NCBI GenBank assembly: GCA_038502055.1
Contig: JAXRKN010000044.1
Span: 177,501-241,500, forward strand
DNA from: Tanytarsus gracilentus
Taxonomy: Eukaryota; Arthropoda; Insecta; Diptera; Chironomidae
DNA: 64,000 bases
Direction: 5' to 3'
The position numbers were made by a program, and so were the translations under genes. Positions 1 to 10,200 of the stretch are shown in pieces (within the stretch, counting starts at the first letter, position 1; each line of letters begins with the position of its first letter). The notes under the pieces were generated by a model. That model saw only the letters and a program-made list of their open reading frames with translations, did no database searches and was not told where the DNA came from.

Positions 1-64
1 TTTACCAAAAAACTTTAATTTTTATAAAAATGTTGGAAAATGTGATATTTTAATTGAAATGTTA

Positions 65-243
65 CAAAATTTTAAAAATGTTGAATCCTCCATTTGCGTT
101 GAGTTTTTTGAGTTTTGAGGAAAAAGAAATAATTTTTGATCTAAGGAATCAATCAGAAAGCGAAAATTCCTAGAAGAGGAAAGATATCAAATAATTAACG
201 CTAGATTATTGATATCATTTGGACTTGAAGTTAAAGGATAACT
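65..243 (+). pseudogene. Broken gene-like segment upstream of the acidic-repeat exon
   Basis: Two short open stretches in different frames follow one another. The first contains FEEKEIIFDLRNQSESENS and ends in a stop near 174. The second, two frames over, contains LEEERYQIINARLLISFGLE and runs to a stop near 238. A plausible donor (GTAAGT) follows at 244, and the acceptor of the 374 exon lies about 130 bp downstream. The charged, non-repetitive composition looks coding, but a frameshift is needed to read through. It may be a decayed 5' exon of the gene that includes 374-631, a sequencing indel, or chance. No family was recognised. Confidence 0.25.
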
Positions 244-373
244 GTAAGTAATTTCACGATGAACTTGAAATATATAAAGTTCAATACTTTTAATAGCGAC
301 AAAAAAAATAATTGTTCGAATTTTTTTTTTAATATTTACATAATTTTTTGATTAAATTTTAAATTATTTTTAG

Positions 374-631
374 ATGGGCGGATGTTTACGAAAGCAACAA
401 GGTTGCAAAGACGATGACGATGATGATGGTGGCGAATATAGACGAAAGCAACAAGGTTGCAAAGACGATGACGATGATGGTGGATATAGGCAAAAGCAAC
501 GTGGTTGCAAAGAAGATGACGACGATGGTGGCGAGACATTTATGCGAAAGCGTGGTTGGACTAATGGCGATGGTCGCGTGAGAATCTTGAAGCTAATTCA
601 TGAAGTTGTGCTACAAGATGTGAGTGTTTAG
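374..631 (+). CDS. Acidic-repeat exon of unrecognised gene (paralogue of the 2040 exon)
   Basis: The open reading frame encodes 85 residues and directly follows a splice-acceptor-like tract (AAATTATTTTTAG). The ATG at 374 may therefore be an internal codon. It opens with MGGCLRKQQGCKDDDDDDGG, and a roughly 17-residue unit of the type RKQQGCK-D5-GG occurs three times. It ends with a non-repetitive basic tail (RKRGWTNGDGRVRILKLIHE). The exon at 2040 begins after the same acceptor tract with FGGCIRQHLC, so the two are probably duplicated copies of one exon. Poly-Asp runs often arise by repeat expansion. Function unknown. An upstream coding exon could not be joined in frame. Confidence 0.45.
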   Translation: MGGCLRKQQGCKDDDDDDGGEYRRKQQGCKDDDDDGGYRQKQRGCKEDDDDGGETFMRKRGWTNGDGRVRILKLIHEVVLQDVSV

Positions 632-1271
632 TGTTAAACACTTCTTTTGTGTAAAAATTGGTTTATATTTATTCAACACGATTGTAAAAAATTGTGAATA
701 GCACATCCATTTTCAATAAGTACAGTTGTTTCAATGAATGCCAGAGATGTTTTAGTGCCCAATTTGAAATTTAAATTTTTTTTGAGTCATTAAATTAGGA
801 GTTAAAATTGATGAAAATTTAAAATTTTGATTGTAATTAAATAAATAATCTGTTGGTAGCTTCATGAGCCAAATTAGTAACATAAAGTGAAAAAGTTTTT
901 TGTTTTAGTCCAAATTGTATGTTAAATATTTAAACACGAGTTTGTATATTGTTTTGAAAGGCAACTTACTCATGAAAAGCGCAACATTAGAAGATTTTTA
1001 AAAATTAAGGTTGTTTAGTTAGAAGATGTATTAGTATTGCAAATAATTTTTTTGTAATTTTATTTCCGAGTTGCAACTCCTCGAAATCGAACTTAAACAT
1101 ATCCACTTTGTAGACAAAAATTTAGAAAAATAAAAAAAGAGAAAATTCAGCGGCCACGTTAAGAAACACATCAAACATTTTTTTTGGCTTTTTATTTAAA
1201 AATATCCCATGAATTAAAACATAAAAAAAAATATGGGGACATTAGAGATAGCTGAAGAGAACCGCTAGTTA

Positions 1272-1700
1272 ATGGAAGTGAGTCAAATTGAAGAGGATTT
1301 AAGCATTAATACTCCAAAAAGACCTCGAGTCACTGACGAAATTTCGTAAATTTTTAATTTAAAACTTTAAAAGTGGTCTTTTCATTTTGAATAGAATTGA
1401 ATGACTCGAGTGCCGGATCTTTGAGAAACGAAGCACTTTTGATTGGGTTCCATCTTAACTTTCAATTTTACTTTTTTTGCAACATTCCAGAAACTGTCCA
1501 ACCTGCGAGATTGAATTCGAAAGAATAGGGTTGTTTTGCTGTTTAGGATGATGAGTGAGATGCGTGAGTCCTTAGAGGAAAATATCTGCGAAAAATTTTT
1601 GGATCTTTTTAGTTTAGCTTGTATATGGATGAAACTTTGACTAAGATTGAAGAAGAAAAGCAAGCGATTGTTAATGAGTTGAAAACAGTTTATTGTTAAA
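1272..1700 (+). pseudogene. Multi-exon gene-like sequence with apparent frameshifts
   Basis: A possible first exon starts at ATG 1272 (MEVSQIEEDLSINTPKRPRV) and ends at 1345 before GTAAAT; KRPR resembles a nuclear localisation signal. An acceptor at 1500 would join in phase to NCPTCEIEFERIGLFCCLG and then a stop. Two further coding-like stretches follow in other frames: MMSEMRESLEENICEKFLDL from 1550, and MDETLTKIEEEKQAIVNELK ending in a stop near 1698. At least two frame changes are needed, so this is probably a decayed gene or an indel-containing assembly. It lies just upstream of the intact exon at 2040 and may belong to the same gene. The 148-codon reverse-strand frame over this area looks like a shadow. 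Confidence 0.35.
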
Positions 1701-2039
1701 TAATTTTTAAATTTTAAGATAGTTGTTGAAACTTCAGGTTTAGTTGATGCCACTTTTGTAATCCATGGGAATTGTTTAAATAAAAGAAAATAATTGAACA
1801 TTATTGATGATTTATCTTTAAATTGCAATCGATTGAATTTAATTTTAATTTATCAATTATCTCGAAGATGCTCAGTTTGAAAAAAATTTAACTTAGATAA
1901 TTTCGCTGATTTGCGTTTGAAATTCCTGTTAATAAAAATGACAAAAACAAAATATTTCTATAAAATTTTCAAACTTGTAATTTTTTTTCATGTTATTGAG
2001 TTAAGAGATGTTCTAACATGAATTTTAAATTATTTTTAG

Positions 2040-2528
2040 TTTGGCGGCTGCATTCGACAGCATTTGTGTCTCGATGAAGCAGACGATGGTGACGGGGCTT
2101 ACATGCCGACGGAGAGAGTCGGCTATGTTTTTGAAACATCTCTTGTTGATCTTGTCGGTTGTATGACCGTCAAGAAAACTCGAATTTCAAAAAACATTAT
2201 TCGGGTTGATGGTAAAATGGACTCAGTTGAGTTCATTGGGGGCTATATTACGCGTGCTCCAAAGATTAATCTTATGCCAGAGCTTCTCTCTGTGCATTTG
2301 AAACAATTGGAGTTTACATTTGATATTATCGATTCATTCGAGTGCGATCGTAAATTTTACGCTATTTTCCTTAAGTGGCGATACAAAAAGCCAAAGCTAT
2401 TTTTTAATGGCTTATCTCTTGATTTAAATCGCACTTTAAATCAAGTTTTTAAGAAAATTACGGTTAAAATGGAGAGAGATATTAAATCTCTAATTGTTCA
2501 AAAGGTTTTCAAGCCAGTCAATGGCTAA
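2040..2528 (+). CDS. Terminal exon of an unrecognised protein
   Basis: An open frame of 162 codons follows an acceptor (AAATTATTTTTAG at 2027-2039) and reaches a stop at 2526-2528. It begins FGGCIRQHLCLDEADDGDG, resembling the start of the exon at 374. It then runs through a mixed hydrophobic/charged body (VGYVFETSLVDLVGCMTVKK; FKKITVKMERDIKSLIVQKV). Length, codon composition and lack of simple repeats support real coding sequence. The frame has a stop at 2037-2039, within the acceptor, so coding must come from an upstream exon, perhaps around 1272-1700, or the gene is truncated. No signal peptide, membrane segment or known motif was seen; function unknown. Confidence 0.55.
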   Translation, partial: FGGCIRQHLCLDEADDGDGAYMPTERVGYVFETSLVDLVGCMTVKKTRISKNIIRVDGKMDSVEFIGGYITRAPKINLMPELLSVHLKQLEFTFDIIDSFECDRKFYAIFLKWRYKKPKLFFNGLSLDLNRTLNQVFKKITVKMERDIKSLIVQKVFKPVNG

Positions 2529-2771
2529 TTTAGTAATTTACAGTAGATTGTAGTTATATTTTTCAAAATTCCCAGTATTATGAACATTTGAATGAATCGA
2601 TAAATCAATTGTAATTAAATTAATTCCTTATGAATTAAAAATTATTTAAAACTAAAACAAAAAGCATGTTTTAAATTATTATAGGGAACTTTCAAATTGT
2701 TGTGAGCTTAGGAAGTAACATGCTGTTTGTTAAATCTAATCATTTTATTATATTTCAGGAAAACGCGCGTT

Positions 2772-4490
2772 TAGTTAGGGAATTTTCATTTACAAATAGA
2801 TTTAGGGACTATTTTGATATTTTTTTTTAAAAATTTTTTTTTATATCTAGATTTTCTTTAAAAAAACAAGAAAAATTTTTTCGCCCCGGCGTCATGCCCG
2901 ATTTTTTTTCTAATTTTAGTAAATTTTAGTTTTTTCCTTCTTTCAAAATTTTTAATCGTTAGGGAATTTTCATTTAAATTAGAGATAAGAAGTTGGGGAT
3001 TTTTTCAAGTTTTAAAATTTTTCAACACATTTTTTGATTGAGTGATAGTTGAAAAATTTTAAATGCGAAAGAATGATTAATTTTAGTGGATTTAAAGTAG
3101 ATTTAGGGAATTTTTTGATAATTCTTTAAAAAAATTTTTTTTATCTAGATCGCTCTAGAAAAAACAAGAAATATTTTTTCGCCCCGGCGTCATGCCCATT
3201 TTTTTTCCTAATTTTAGTAAATTTTAGTTTTTTCCTTCTTTCAAAATTTTTAATCGTAAGGGAATTTTCATTTAAATTAGAGATAAGAAGTTGGGGATTT
3301 TTTCAAGTTTTAAAATTTTTCAACACATTTTTTGATTGAGTGATAGTTGAAAAATTTTAAATGCGAAAGATAGCTTAACTTTAATAGATTTTAAGTAGAT
3401 TTAGGGAATTTTTTGATATTTTTTTTTAAAAATTTTTTTTTATATCTAGATTTTCCTTAAAAAAACAAGAAAAATTTTTTCGCCCCGGCGTCATGCCCGA
3501 TTTTTTTTCTAATTTTAGTAAATTTTAGTTTTTTCCTTCTTTCAAAATTTTTAATCGTAAGGGAATTTTTAATTAAAATTAGAGATAAGATGTTAGGGAT
3601 TTTTTCTAGTTTTAAATTTTTTCAATACATTTTTCGATTGAGTGATAGTTGAAAAATTTTAAATGCGAAAGAATGCTTAATTTTAGTAGATTTAAAGTAG
3701 ATTTAGGGAATTTTTTAATAATTTTTTAAAAAATTTTTTTTTTCTGATTTCTAAAAAAAATTTTTTCCGGCTCATTTTTTTTTTTTTTTTTTCCTCAAAT
3801 CATACTATTTTTCAAATTTTTTGGTTTCCAATTTATAAATTCATAATAAATTTAAATGGAATTTTATGATTTAAATTTTTATAATTTTTTAAAAAAATTT
3901 TTTATCTAATCGCTCTAGAAAAAACAAAAATATTTTTTCGCCCCGGCTCTGCCCATTTTTTCCTAATTTTAGTAAATTTTAGTTTTTTCCTTCTTTCAAA
4001 ATTTTTAATCGTTAGGGAATTTTCATTTAAATTAGAGATAAGATGTTAGGGATTTTTTCAAGTTATAAATTTTTTCAATACATTTTTCGATTGAGTGATA
4101 GTTCAAAATTTTAAATGCGAAAGTATGCTCAATTTTAGTAGATTTTAAGTATATTTAGGGGATTTTTTGATAATATTTTTAAAAAAAATTTTATATCTAG
4201 ATCGCTCTAGAAAAAACAAGAAATATTTTTTCGCCCCGGCGTCATGCCCAATTTTTTCCTAATTTTAGTAAATTTTGGTTTTTTCTATCTTTCAAAATTT
4301 TTAGTCGTTAGGGAATTTTCAATTTAAATTAGAGATAATAAGTTAGGGATTTTTTCCAGTTTTAAATTTTTTCAATACATTTTTCGATTGAGTGATAGTT
4401 GAAAAATTCTAAATGCGAAAGAATGCTTAACTTTAGTAGATTTTAAGGAGATTTAGGGAATTTTTTGATAATTTTTAAAAAAAAAATTTT
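2772..4490. repeat. ~300-bp tandem repeat array with GC-rich core
   Basis: Five to six head-to-tail copies of a ~300-bp unit. Each copy contains TTTTTTCGCCCCGGCGTCAT with GCCC following; core starts are at about 2882, 3180, 3481, 3939 and 4232, with a damaged core near 3766. Other shared blocks are TAGGGAATTTTCATTTAAAT, GATTGAGTGATAGTTGAAAA and AAATGCGAAAGAATG. Most of the unit is A/T homopolymer-rich. The block around 3700-3960 is shortened and degenerate, breaking the spacing. It looks like a local satellite; no coding frame. Confidence 0.9.
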
Positions 4491-6600
4491 ATATCTTCAT
4501 TTTTTCTCCTATCTAAATTTTTGTAAAAATATAAAATTATTTTTAAAAAATTTAAAAATAAAATAATAGTTTTCACTCGTTGAAACGAAGCTTTCAAAGT
4601 TTTATAAGCAATTGCTAGAATGGAGAATTGAGAGGTGGTAGAGAAAAGAGCATACAAAATATTTCAAACTTTGATTAAATTTTAATGAAATTTATGGTTT
4701 TAACTATTCATTCAAAAATCATAATTGAAATGTGCACGATACACAGCTCCATCCTTATCACAACAAAAGAAGAATTTTCTTCAACAAGTTCACAACTTTC
4801 ACGCCTTCATATTCTTCTCAAAATGTGATGACCGTGAAGAAGAAGTAAAAATAATGCTCACAAAAAAACTCATAAAAGTTTTATAATTAATGAGTTTGCA
4901 ACTCTCGTTCGAAAGAGAACATCAGAGGGTAGAAAGTTGTTTTGGGGTAAGAGGAAAGAAGAAATTGCTTTCTCATTTTAGCCAACATTATTTTAATGAA
5001 ATAAAATTGTCGATTTTGACATTTCAATTTTCTCTCTATGCCTCGGTCAATACACACAGAATGATGGGGGAAAATTTGTTGTATATATTCGACACTGCGA
5101 GCCAACTTTTTAATGGATTTTTTCATTTTCTTATGTGTCATCCAAATAAATTTGATTTTTGAAGAATAAATGAGGAAATTTCATTCAATGTTTAGATTTT
5201 TAACTTGATAGATTTTTAAATATTAAAAATATAATCCTCTCGAAATAATTTTCACTACAAAATTTTTGAGAGAATTTAACGTAACAAAAACTTTTGAGGA
5301 AGGTATCATGAGCATAACAATTTTTGCACGTGCACCCGGGCCAAGGGAAAAACTTGTTTAAGGAAGCATAATAAATATTTATATTTTTTCTCATGAGCAT
5401 AATGAAATGCAAATTGAATTTTCGTTGTTTCTAATGTCATCTTTTGAACCTTTTAAAGATTTTTTATTTTATATAAACTTTAAGGATAGAAATATTTAAA
5501 TTTTATAAAGTGTTCAAAAAAATATAAAAACAATTTATTAAATTTAAAATTAAATCCCAAATTTTTTTTAAAAATTAAATTTTCCACTCCTTAAATTCAA
5601 TCGAAACGATTTTATCTAAAAATGGAAAGGAAGTGAAATCTCTCATATTTGCATATTGTACGTGCTGCACATACGCTGGGAATCCAATTAAATATAAAAA
5701 TGCGTATGTGCTGAAATTGAATCAATAGCCACGAAATGCTTCAAAATCTCTCGAACAGTGTCTAAAGCGATTAAAATCTACACACATGCAAATGGATGCG
5801 TCTATTAACTCGATTTGCAAAATGCATGAAACGAAATTGCAACAATGGCAATATTTGAGATGAGAGCTGAACTTTTTACTCTCGCACAATTTCTATTGCA
5901 ATGTACACGAAATGAAATTTCTCAAATGAATTTCCATTTGCATAAATCAAATTTAACTCCTTTTATACTCCCAGTGCGGAGATGATGGATTCGGAAAAAG
6001 AGATTAGTTAAACTTTTAATTTTTGCTCTAAAAAAACTGTCATTTGAAAAATAATAAAAAACTTTACAAATTTTTGTCTCGTAAAGATTCATAAAACTTT
6101 TCCATTATGATCTGTCAGAAAATTATTTACATGTACACCGTCACTACACAGTAGTTCCGCTCACACATATAGAATGCAATGTAGCAATTTTTTATTTAAG
6201 TTGCCAAGCGAGCGAACCCATTTCGTAGGGAAGCGAGAAAAAGCCATAAATTGAATATAAATCACTTTTTTTCACAGTTCAACATTTGAATTTGTAACTT
6301 TTTCTCTCTCGTCTCCATTCACACAGCTACAGCATTTGAGTGCGAAGAGCAATGAAAACTTTGAATCGATGAACATGTCGTTGATAACTTAGCAAATTGC
6401 TGACATTTATTTTGAGAAGGAATCACTGTTGCAATCCTCAATTGCTCTCGTTTTGCATGACGATAGAAAACGATGAGGAAAAAGTTTAGATGTCAATTGC
6501 TGAGGATTTTCGCTTGAAAGCTCTTTTATTCTCGAACCGCAAATAAATAATATAAGAGAGAAAAGTCATTAAAAAAGTTGCGATGATGTTAAGAGTTATG
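4491..6600. other. Intergenic, no gene recognised
   Basis: AT-rich sequence with only short frames on both strands (for example 84-90 codons opposite each other near 4887-5162) that lack recognisable domains, splice context or codon bias. No RNA gene or repeat family was identified. Confidence 0.6.
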
Positions 6601-6603
6601 GAG

Positions 6604-7487
6604 CACATTGGGACGATTTGAAAACGAGATCCGCCAAAATAGTAAAACGGGTTGGGCAAGGTAGTGAATGTCCTCTTAACACCATTCTATAAGATTTTTT
6701 ATGATACCGACCTTGGAATCAGGCTCTTAAGCCCCTCCAAACATGAAATAAAGTTGTGTAATATAGAACACTCATTTAAGTGTTTTTTATGAATAGCAAC
6801 CTTAATTTGGGTCTGTTAACTTGTTTAAAATAAAGCTTTAACCAGCAAACATTTTTTAGCATCGCCAATGACCACTAAAATAGCCTCTAAATATTTTATT
6901 TAGTGCAAAAATCAAAGCCTCCTTTTAGACAAATTTATAATTTTGATAACACTTCATACAAAACTGGAAAAATTTGAGTCATCTTCAAGCTCATATAACT
7001 TTTAAAGGAGCAAAAATGAGCAGATAGTTCCTTCCCCATTCTTGACGCTTTGTTTCTTGTCTTTATGAAAATGCTTTCAAATTTAGGTTCCATTAGGTTC
7101 CACAGACTTTAGGCAAGTTTTAGTGTGAGTCCGTTTTAACATATTTTGAAGTTAAGTTTAGAGCACTTCCAATGCTTAAAATGAGAAATTTGAAGCGAAA
7201 TAAAATATATTACACAATTTTCTTCAATTAAACATCTAAAAATGTTCAGTGACAGTTGTCAAAACTCAATTAATTCAATAAATAAAAAATCATGATTTTT
7301 CTCGAGCTTAAGAGGAGTCGACTTTGGAGGCTTCAAAAAGACTATTGTGACTGAACAAGAAAATTTTTTTTGATGCACGTCATTAGAGGATGCTTCAAGG
7401 CATCTTTAACTATGATAACTTAAGGACAAACTGCATCTCACAGATCCTGAATTGTGGCGGTTTTCGTTTTCTAATCGTCCCAATGTG
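6604..7487. mobile_element. Non-autonomous DNA transposon with ~36-bp terminal inverted repeats
   Basis: The left end CACATTGGGACGATTTGAAA is mirrored at the right end by the reverse complement CACATTGGGACGATTAGAAA. The match continues into ACGA..CCGCCA with a few mismatches (about 36 bp). Internal sub-terminal inverted similarity is also present (CTCTTAAGCCCCTCCAAA near 6724 against GGAGG/CTTAAGAG near 7310). The 884-bp interior has no substantial frame, so it is a MITE or an internally deleted copy. No clean target-site duplication was found; flanks TATGGAG and TAGGAGG are similar but not identical. Superfamily not assigned. Confidence 0.75.
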
Positions 7488-7489
7488 TA

Positions 7490-10200
7490 GGAGGTGGATT
7501 TAACAATAATAGAGCTTTAATATTTTCCGAGAAGATGAGAAAATATCAGAAGCATTTGTGAATTTGACCTGACATAACTGACACGCACACACTCACACAT
7601 AAAGACGACATCGATAGTGATATGAAATATCCTGAAAAAATCAAGGGCTAGAAATTTATATTTTATGAAAGTTAAGTTGAATTTATTAAAAAAATTTATG
7701 AAAATTTATTCATTGAAAACTTTAAATAGCTAAATTTTTGATAGTAATAATAAATTTTCAATCCTTGTTAGGAGATTGAATTTATTTTCCTGCAATATTA
7801 CATTTCCCTACCTCAAGCATTGAGAAATGATAGAAAACTTCTTGTGAGCTTTGAGGCTAACAACTTTGTATGCAAGAAGAGTTGAACCCAATTATTTTCT
7901 GTATGAATATCCAAGTGAAATTTCATCTTTTATCGTTTGAACTTCTCTTTTCGCACACAAGGCCCATGTCACAAAATGCTTCGAATTGTGTTACAAATTT
8001 TACCATTTATGCTGATAAGCTTGTGAATTGTTCTTTTAAGACTTAAAAAGTTTTCTTCAAAATCCTCTTTACCGTTTACAATGTCATTAAGAAATAACAA
8101 TTTGATGATTGTGTTGCACATAAAAACTTTTTGAGCCCCCTCGGAAAAAAATCTTTCATTGTTTAAAAAGTCTTCAGAAAATTGTTAAAAAATCTTTTTG
8201 CAAAAATTTATCTGAAAAAGTTTTTTATCTTTTCTCATTTTCAAGCCAGACAAATTCTTTTAAAAGTGGTAAGACTAGATATTAAATACATTTAATTACA
8301 AGATAAAATATTACGGTTGAACAATGATGAAAGTTTGTGCATCCAATGATGAAGTTTCGAGAAGTTTATAAGTTTATTTCAAGGAGATTAATAATGAAAT
8401 TACTGCTAAAGTCATCAAAGAGAATTTGTCGAGGGATTAATTTAATTTGAAAAGGTCGTGTGGAAGATTAACGCTACTTATGTGATTAATCATCATTATT
8501 GCAATTACTTGAATTAATAATTAGCTTTCAATGTTTGATGGTTAAGTGAAGCAACATAAAAAACTTTAAAAGACACCAAATTTTTAATTTATTAATAACG
8601 TTTTTTTCGATTGTTATTTCTTCAAAAAACAAGCTCAAATTATAAAAATTTCCTTTTTCAACAGCATCGCATCACAACAAAATAATTTAACAACAATAAA
8701 TAATTTCCACATTATCACATTTCACTTAAACATACGAAAATTTTCGCTCACCGCCGTGCCGCAATTTCCCTCTCCCCACAATTAATTTTTATCCAAACGA
8801 GCGACGAATGCTTATTTAAAATGAAATTTTCTTGTTTGCCATATCTCTTCATTAAAGCGTGAGATATTTTGAGCAATTTTCATAAATGCGCGGAGGCATG
8901 AAACGAAAACTTTCTCTTAATTTAATTAGACTTTAATTGCGTTTTATGCTATGCCAAAACTCCTCCTTCTTCTCGCCATAAAATTTTTTCTTTCTTCCCC
9001 CGGAAGTCTCGAGCGAGTGTTGAAAAGTTGAAAAAAAGAGTCGTTTTTTCTTCTCAAATTTATGATTCGCGACGAAGAAGTTTTTAGATTTTCCGACATG
9101 ATCATTGGATTTCATACGAAAAAGACATTGAGAGAAAAACTTTATGATCTTTGACAAGGATGAAGTGCGAAAGTGTTGGAGAAAATTGAGAATGAAGTTT
9201 TTTAATACTAAAATTTAGTTTAGTTAATTGAAAGAGTGTTAAATGAAGAAGATTGAAACTATCTCAAAACAAAGAAAATTATTAAAGTCGAAGCAGATTT
9301 TAGTTAAATTTGATTTAACAACTTAATTTTACCATCTTGAGATATTTAAAATTTAGTCGACGGCTAAAAAGTTTTAACACGTGTTCAAAAAATCTTTCAA
9401 TACAAAAATTCTCAGAAAAATTCATTTTGACTATAAACACTTCATAAAATTTAGGAATTTTCTCATCTATTTATCACAAAACTATCAGCACAATACTTTG
9501 TTGAACATAACCGAAAGATAAACTTTTCTTCATCAGATTCCTCTTCTTTGGCTTTTCTCCCAATAGATTAATGAAAAAAAAATACTTTTTTCTCGTCAAT
9601 TTAAAGTTTTCCCTGTATCTTTTGCCATTGCAAAGGCTTTCATCCTTTTGTGAGATGCCAAGGAGCTGAAAGATATTATTGAAAATCTCTTTTTGGGTGA
9701 GCAAAACTTTCAACATTGTTGAAAAGTGGAAGCGAAAATATTTTTTTCTTGATGAAAGCGAGAGAAATTCTTTCTCATTTTTTTCGGTATGATAAAAAAA
9801 AGATTGTGGAAAAGTTTAACGCTAACAAAAATGTTCTTTATTAATCACAGGATGGTTGAGCGGGTGGAAATTTTCTTGTTTGACGTTTTATAATTAATCA
9901 AGCTTAATGCTAAAAGTTTTTCAATTTTTTTGTCAAAATTTCTTTTGTTATATTTTTGAGAGCATCCTGAGGGAATATAAAAATTTTCGTTATTAAAAGT
10001 TTTTCCATGTCGAACGGCTCAGGTGGGAAGGTAAATTTTTTTGGGGATTTGAGAAATTAATTTTTAAAGAGCCTTAACAGAAGTTTTTAGAATGTTATAA
10101 ATTTTAAAGCTAAATTTCATTAAAATATAAAAATCCATTAATCTTAATTCTATAAATTTTAAAAGCTCCATCAAAATTCACAATGCAAAAAAAAATAAAC
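7490..10200. other. Intergenic, no gene recognised
   Basis: AT-rich sequence downstream of the bHLH gene (which is on the minus strand). Small frames at 8933-9157 and 9474-9716 are lysine/phenylalanine-rich without motifs and are probably chance. The segment next to 10200 should hold the 3' UTR of the bHLH gene; no specific poly(A) signal was chosen. Confidence 0.6.

Noticed and set aside
1382..1828. 148-codon minus-strand frame
   Set aside because: No recognisable domain; it lies opposite coding-like plus-strand pieces and is rich in Phe/Lys/Ile as expected from AT-rich antisense sequence.
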